The notes beneath the pieces are model-generated. The model had not been told where the DNA came from. It searched no databases and saw nothing but the letters and a program-made list of their open reading frames with translations. A DNA stretch of 44,420 bases from an uncultured Senegalimassilia sp. (GTDB lineage Bacteria; Actinomycetota; Coriobacteriia; Coriobacteriales; Eggerthellaceae): positions 1 through 44,420 of the forward strand of contig CAKTWI010000018.1 of NCBI GenBank assembly GCA_934630815.1, given 5' to 3'. Of this stretch, positions 41,693 to 44,420 are shown piece after piece. Made by a program: the position numbers and the translations under genes. Position 1 is the first letter of the stretch. Each line of letters starts with the position of its first letter.

Positions 41693-42016
41693 TGCGCATT
41701 GGGTCGTAAAGCAAAAACAGCTATGCCCGCATCCGCAGGCGACGAAAGACCGAGCATAGCATGCTGCCACCAAATTGATCGCAGCATAGATAAACCAATC
41801 TCCGCGATATTACTCCCCGAAATCGAAACGAGATTAACCAGGAAACACAAGGAATCTGGGACGCCTAATGCCGCACACAAAGTGAATATAGGATGCTATG
41901 CACTGTGACCTGGTATAATAATGAATGTTGGATAGCGATCAGCGCCAACCGAGCAGTCCTTCACCAGCATGTTTCGCGGTGCGCCTGCCGCCATTGCAAT
42001 GCGTCAAGGAGGATTC
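41693..42016. other. AT-richer spacer between nth and carD with tandem inverted repeats
   Basis: About 320 bp without a coding signal and lower in GC than most of the window. GCTATGC (41720-41726) pairs with GCATAGC (41754-41760), and immediately after it ATGCTGC (41761-41767) pairs with GCAGCAT (41781-41787). GCTATGC recurs near 41895 just before the carD promoter. Confidence 0.5.
41911..41919 (+). promoter_or_regulatory. Promoter of the CarD-like gene (extended -10)
   Basis: TGGTATAAT is an extended -10 box (TGn followed by a perfect TATAAT at 41914-41919). The -35 region is weak, as is common with extended -10 promoters. It leaves a leader of about 90 nt before the start codon at 42017. 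Confidence 0.7.
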
Positions 42017-42586
42017 ATGGCCAACGTTGGCGATATCGTCGTTTTCAAACATCACGTCTGCACCATTGCACAAAAACGCGAACGGTATTTCGATAACAAG
42101 GATTACTGGGAGCTGCATGCCGTGTTCGAACGATCGCTTAAGCTGTTCGTGGCATGCGACGCCGCAAAACCGCCTATCATGCGTCCTGTCATGCAAAAAC
42201 AAGAGGCTCTCGACCTCATCGACTCGATAGCCGATGCAAAACCCGCCAGCCTGGACGATGAGCTAGCCAAAACAGCAAACGCCTCTTCGCTTCAACAACG
42301 CCAAATGAAGGAAATCTACGAAGACTACCTGAAAACGCTGTCCCCGAAAGACCTGGTGCCGATTATCAAAACCTGCCACGAGCGCACCATCACGCGCAAG
42401 GAAGCCGGACATCAGGCCACATCGGTCGATAAAAAGTACCTTGATTTGGCCGAAGGCCTTCTTTGCGACGAGCTTTCGATTTCACTTGACATGCCACGTG
42501 ATACAGTGAAAAGCTATTTTGTCGAACGCATCAAGCAGGCGGAACTCAAGTCCCATTCCAAGGCTGCAAACCTACGCAACAACTGA
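42017..42586 (+). CDS. CarD-like transcriptional regulator
   Basis: CarD/CdnL proteins bind the RNA polymerase beta subunit and stabilise the open complex at many promoters, notably rRNA promoters. The 189-residue protein has an N-terminal RID domain beginning VGDIVVFKHHVCTIA, the usual GD.VVyp.HGv.xI pattern, ending near MRPVMQKQEALDLID. A helical C-terminal half (about 80-175) contains QQRQMKEIYEDYLKT. The ATG at 42017 follows AAGGAGG; an in-frame start at 41969 adds 16 residues without a site. The RID domain is shared with Mfd, encoded 1.5 kb away. A bidirectional hairpin follows. Confidence 0.85.
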   Translation: MANVGDIVVFKHHVCTIAQKRERYFDNKDYWELHAVFERSLKLFVACDAAKPPIMRPVMQKQEALDLIDSIADAKPASLDDELAKTANASSLQQRQMKEIYEDYLKTLSPKDLVPIIKTCHERTITRKEAGHQATSVDKKYLDLAEGLLCDELSISLDMPRDTVKSYFVERIKQAELKSHSKAANLRNN

Positions 42587-42608
42587 CACAGGACGATGAG
42601 AAACTATT

Positions 42609-42633
42609 CTGGGCGCTTCAGCGAAGCGCCCAG
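42609..42633. terminator. Bidirectional terminator between carD and hyaD
   Basis: CTGGGCGCTTC and GAAGCGCCCAG form an 11-bp perfect stem with a 3-nt loop in the 66-bp gap between two convergent genes. CTTGTTA follows on the plus strand and AATAGTTT on the minus strand. Confidence 0.75.
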
Positions 42634-42652
42634 CTTGTTATCGGAGAACATG

Positions 42653-43216
42653 TCACTTTGCGGAAAGAGGGCACCCCAGCCGTGCCAGTTCGCCGACCAC
42701 AACGTCTACCAGAAGCGGCAACGCATCATGCACAGGCTTAGTAAGACCCTCGGTTGCTTCGGCAGGAGAAGCGTTTTCCACCTGCATACCCAAACACAGA
42801 CCCTCGGCCTGATATCCCAGCAACGCTGCGGAATCGAACAGGTCGATCAGCTTCAGGTCATGCAAGCTTGCCGTAATGCCGACATGTCGCGCCATCGCAT
42901 CAGGCGCATAGCGAAGCACCGTGCCGGCAGGCTGACCGGAATCGTCAACCGCGTCCACGGTCATGATCACGTCGAATTCTCGCACACGATCGATCATGGC
43001 AAGCGACAAGCATCCAAGGTCCAACAGCTCAACGTTATCCGGGATGTCGTACGAAGACATAAGCTCGTCATAAACGGCGGGTCCAATGCCATCGTCAAGC
43101 ATCAATCGATTGCCAACGCAAAGAACGGCCACTCGCTGCGGGCGCAAATCCTCCGGAACGGCCACATTACTGGCAACGTACTCCCGCAAACCCCAGCTAT
43201 CTTGCACATCTGCCAT
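42653..43216 (-). CDS. hyaD: [NiFe]-hydrogenase maturation protease (HyaD/HybD family)
   Basis: These M52-family proteases clip the C terminus of the hydrogenase large subunit after nickel insertion. The 187-residue protein begins its core with VAVLCVGNRLMLDDGIGPAVYDEL, the GN-x-L-x-x-D-(D/E)-G signature, where the second acidic residue is a nickel ligand in the family. ASLHDLKLIDLF carries the likely histidine ligand. The ATG at 43216 has GGAGG upstream. It lies 3 bp after a small membrane protein gene and downstream of the cytochrome b gene, so it belongs to a hydrogenase operon whose structural genes would lie beyond the right edge. Confidence 0.9.
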   Translation of the reverse strand: MADVQDSWGLREYVASNVAVPEDLRPQRVAVLCVGNRLMLDDGIGPAVYDELMSSYDIPDNVELLDLGCLSLAMIDRVREFDVIMTVDAVDDSGQPAGTVLRYAPDAMARHVGITASLHDLKLIDLFDSAALLGYQAEGLCLGMQVENASPAEATEGLTKPVHDALPLLVDVVVGELARLGCPLSAK

Positions 43217-43219
43217 AAC

Positions 43220-43648
43220 CTACCCCTCCATACCCGGACGGATCATCAGGTTATACCACGTGGCGAAACCGAGCATCGCAAGGCCAACAACAACGCAAAT
43301 CACCGCCCAAATGCGTTCACGACGCACGTACGTTTCCCTGCAAACGCCGCGAGCTACCGCACGATGCGCTGCAAAAGGCTGGCTCAGCCGAGAGAACAAA
43401 AACGTGACCGCAACTAACACAGCACCGATGATCACGGCAAACGCGATTGCAAGCGGCGTACGCTCCGAGTACGCAGCATAGAACAAATTGTCAGCAACAA
43501 GCCACAACGGGTAAAACAAGATGGAAGCCCAGAAGCCGTGTGCCGGACCCCAAATGGGAGGCAGGAACAGCGCTCCGATGTTCCACCGTGGAATACCTTC
43601 TAGAAACTTCTCTTCGCAAGCAATCTGCTCTTTGGTTAGCTCAGCCAT
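43220..43648 (-). CDS. Small membrane protein in the hydrogenase locus
   Basis: A 142-residue protein I cannot assign to a named hydrogenase family. The soluble N terminus (MAELTKEQIACEEKFLEGI) is followed by RWNIGALFLPPIWGPAHGFW, a pattern like the first membrane segment of DUF2628-type proteins. Three hydrophobic segments can be seen, at about residues 24-54, 66-88 and 114-134, separated by a basic loop (RAVARGVCRETYVRRER). The ATG at 43648 lacks a clear ribosome binding site; an in-frame ATG at 43678 has none either. The gene is 3 bp upstream of hyaD, which ties it to hydrogenase maturation or assembly by context. Confidence 0.75.
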   Translation of the reverse strand: MAELTKEQIACEEKFLEGIPRWNIGALFLPPIWGPAHGFWASILFYPLWLVADNLFYAAYSERTPLAIAFAVIIGAVLVAVTFLFSRLSQPFAAHRAVARGVCRETYVRRERIWAVICVVVGLAMLGFATWYNLMIRPGMEG

Positions 43649-43962
43649 ACATAACCAATCTATCAGGGGATATAACATAATTTTATGGAATAGGATAATT
43701 GTAATCGCAATGCAGTGGATCGCTGTCGCTAGGCCAAAATCGCCTATAGGATTCCACGCACCGCATCATATTCATCGCACCTGAAGAATATGGCGGTACA
43801 GCTGCGGCCCAAATCATCAACTCGCACATCGACCAATAATGCGTGTTCCATCTTCAACGAATGCGAACGAGACGGAACGTCCACCAACTCCTAATAATGC
43901 AAGCCACCGTTTTCGCCATAGACCCCACAACTCGCCAATTCAGATATACCCCAAAAAGCAAA
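43649..43962. other. Spacer between hyaC and the small membrane protein gene
   Basis: About 310 bp of AT-richer DNA with no supported gene. On the minus strand TTGCGA (43710-43705) and TAAAAT (43685-43680) are a weak promoter candidate (19-bp spacing) for the membrane protein-hyaD pair. Confidence 0.4.
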
Positions 43963-43992
43963 AAGACCCGGCCACCGAAGTAGCCGGGTCTT
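43963..43992 (-). terminator. hyaC: hyaC terminator
   Basis: AAGACCCGGC and GCCGGGTCTT form a 10-bp perfect stem with a 10-nt loop, followed on the minus strand by TTTTTGCTTTTT. This is a classical intrinsic terminator 32 bp past the hyaC stop, so the hyaD pair probably needs its own promoter. Confidence 0.85.
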
Positions 43993-44024
43993 CAAATCAC
44001 ATGCAACCGCGCACAGCGTGAAAA

Positions 44025-44420
44025 CTAGTGCTGCTTGCCGTGGCCCATGTCATCCTCGCCGATGATGTTGTGGATATCGGGATCGTAGACCAGGCCGCCA
44101 TGCTCCTTATGGAAGAACATGAGCAGCGTAGGAGCGATGCCCTCAACGTTGGCCAGGTAGATGTGGATGAACATGAAGCAGATGAACACGAACATCATGA
44201 AGTAGTGGATGATGCGCATGCTCATGATGCCGCCCACCAGGGACGTGCCCGCCGCGAAGAACGGGATCTCGGAGGTGGGAACCCACAGAGCCAGGCCCGT
44301 GTAGAACATCAGGATGATGAGCACGGGAATGAACAGGTAGCTGATCTTCTGCGGAACGCCCAGCTTAGCGGACAGCGGGTGATCCTTCTTGAAGAACAGG
44401 TAGTACTTGATCCACTGCGG
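44025..44420 (-). CDS. hyaC: [NiFe]-hydrogenase cytochrome b subunit, C-terminal part
   Basis: The frame runs off the right edge, leaving 131 residues. It starts with PQWIKYYLFFKKDHPLSAKL, the cytoplasmic loop typical of HyaC/HupC cytochrome b561-type subunits, and continues through two membrane segments. The second contains IHYFMMFVFICFMFIHIYL, whose histidines fit heme b ligands. The subunit passes electrons from the periplasmic hydrogenase to menaquinone. The C-terminal tail (FFHKEHGG to MGHGKQH) is His- and Asp-rich. The N-terminal membrane helices and the hyaA/hyaB genes are presumably to the right. A strong terminator follows. Confidence 0.9.
   Translation of the reverse strand, partial: PQWIKYYLFFKKDHPLSAKLGVPQKISYLFIPVLIILMFYTGLALWVPTSEIPFFAAGTSLVGGIMSMRIIHYFMMFVFICFMFIHIYLANVEGIAPTLLMFFHKEHGGLVYDPDIHNIIGEDDMGHGKQH

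Noticed and set aside
41590..41880. A 96-codon minus-strand frame overlapping the end of nth
   Set aside because: It overlaps a certain gene, lacks a ribosome binding site, and has no recognisable features.

Overview
The window is a 44.4 kb stretch of a GC-rich chromosome from what is very probably an anaerobic actinobacterium of the class Coriobacteriia, family Eggerthellaceae (Eggerthella/Gordonibacter/Slackia-like). That placement is inference. It rests on the high GC content, the actinobacterial gene order coaD - SepIVA-like gene - DUF177 - rpmF - rnc - smc - ftsY, the pairing of a multiheme NapC/NrfH-type cytochrome with an FAD-dependent fumarate/urocanate-reductase-like flavoprotein, PPDK with its regulator, and a membrane [NiFe] hydrogenase locus. 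No rRNA, tRNA, CRISPR array, prophage or insertion sequence was found.

Layout. (1) 1-1104, plus strand: the C-terminal end of an FAD-dependent reductase, then a membrane-anchored multiheme cytochrome c, together a likely quinol-linked anaerobic respiratory reductase. (2) 1433-28762, minus strand: a co-directional housekeeping block. In transcription order it reads gls24/yloU, fakA, recG, rsmD, coaD, a SepIVA-like coiled-coil gene, DUF177, rpmF, plsX, rnc, smc, ftsY, an MBL-fold hydrolase, ffh, a GNAT gene, rpsP, khpA, rimM, trmD, lepB, glyQ, glyS, ppsR and ppdK. Good promoter candidates inside it (before rpmF, ffh and rpsP) and terminator-like hairpins split it into several operons. It serves ribosome assembly, tRNA modification and charging, SRP-dependent export, chromosome organisation, lipid and CoA synthesis, and pyruvate/PEP interconversion. 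(3) 28980-29171: rpmB, divergent from gls24, with its own promoter and strong terminator. (4) 29457-34200, minus: a zinc-ribbon coiled-coil protein, a Nif3-like protein, a PHP phosphatase, a cysteine desulfurase and rpe. (5) 34323-36932, plus: an MGMT-like protein whose catalytic cysteine is replaced by leucine, then a single reading frame joining a VanZ domain, an RDD domain and an NAD(P)HX epimerase (YjeF_N) domain. (6) 37054-40554, minus: mfd. (7) 41030-42586, plus: nth and a CarD-like regulator, in DNA of visibly lower GC. (8) 42653-44420, minus: hyaD-type maturation protease, a small membrane protein, and the C-terminal part of the hydrogenase cytochrome b subunit, which continues past the window edge.

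The most unusual items are the VanZ-RDD-NnrE fusion, the MGMT homologue with PLHR instead of PCHR, a low-complexity insertion of about 64 residues within TrmD, a cytochrome with four CX2CH motifs and one CX4CH motif, and a 10-mer shared by the rpmF and rpmB promoter regions. Everything here was read by eye; no database search or structure prediction was run.
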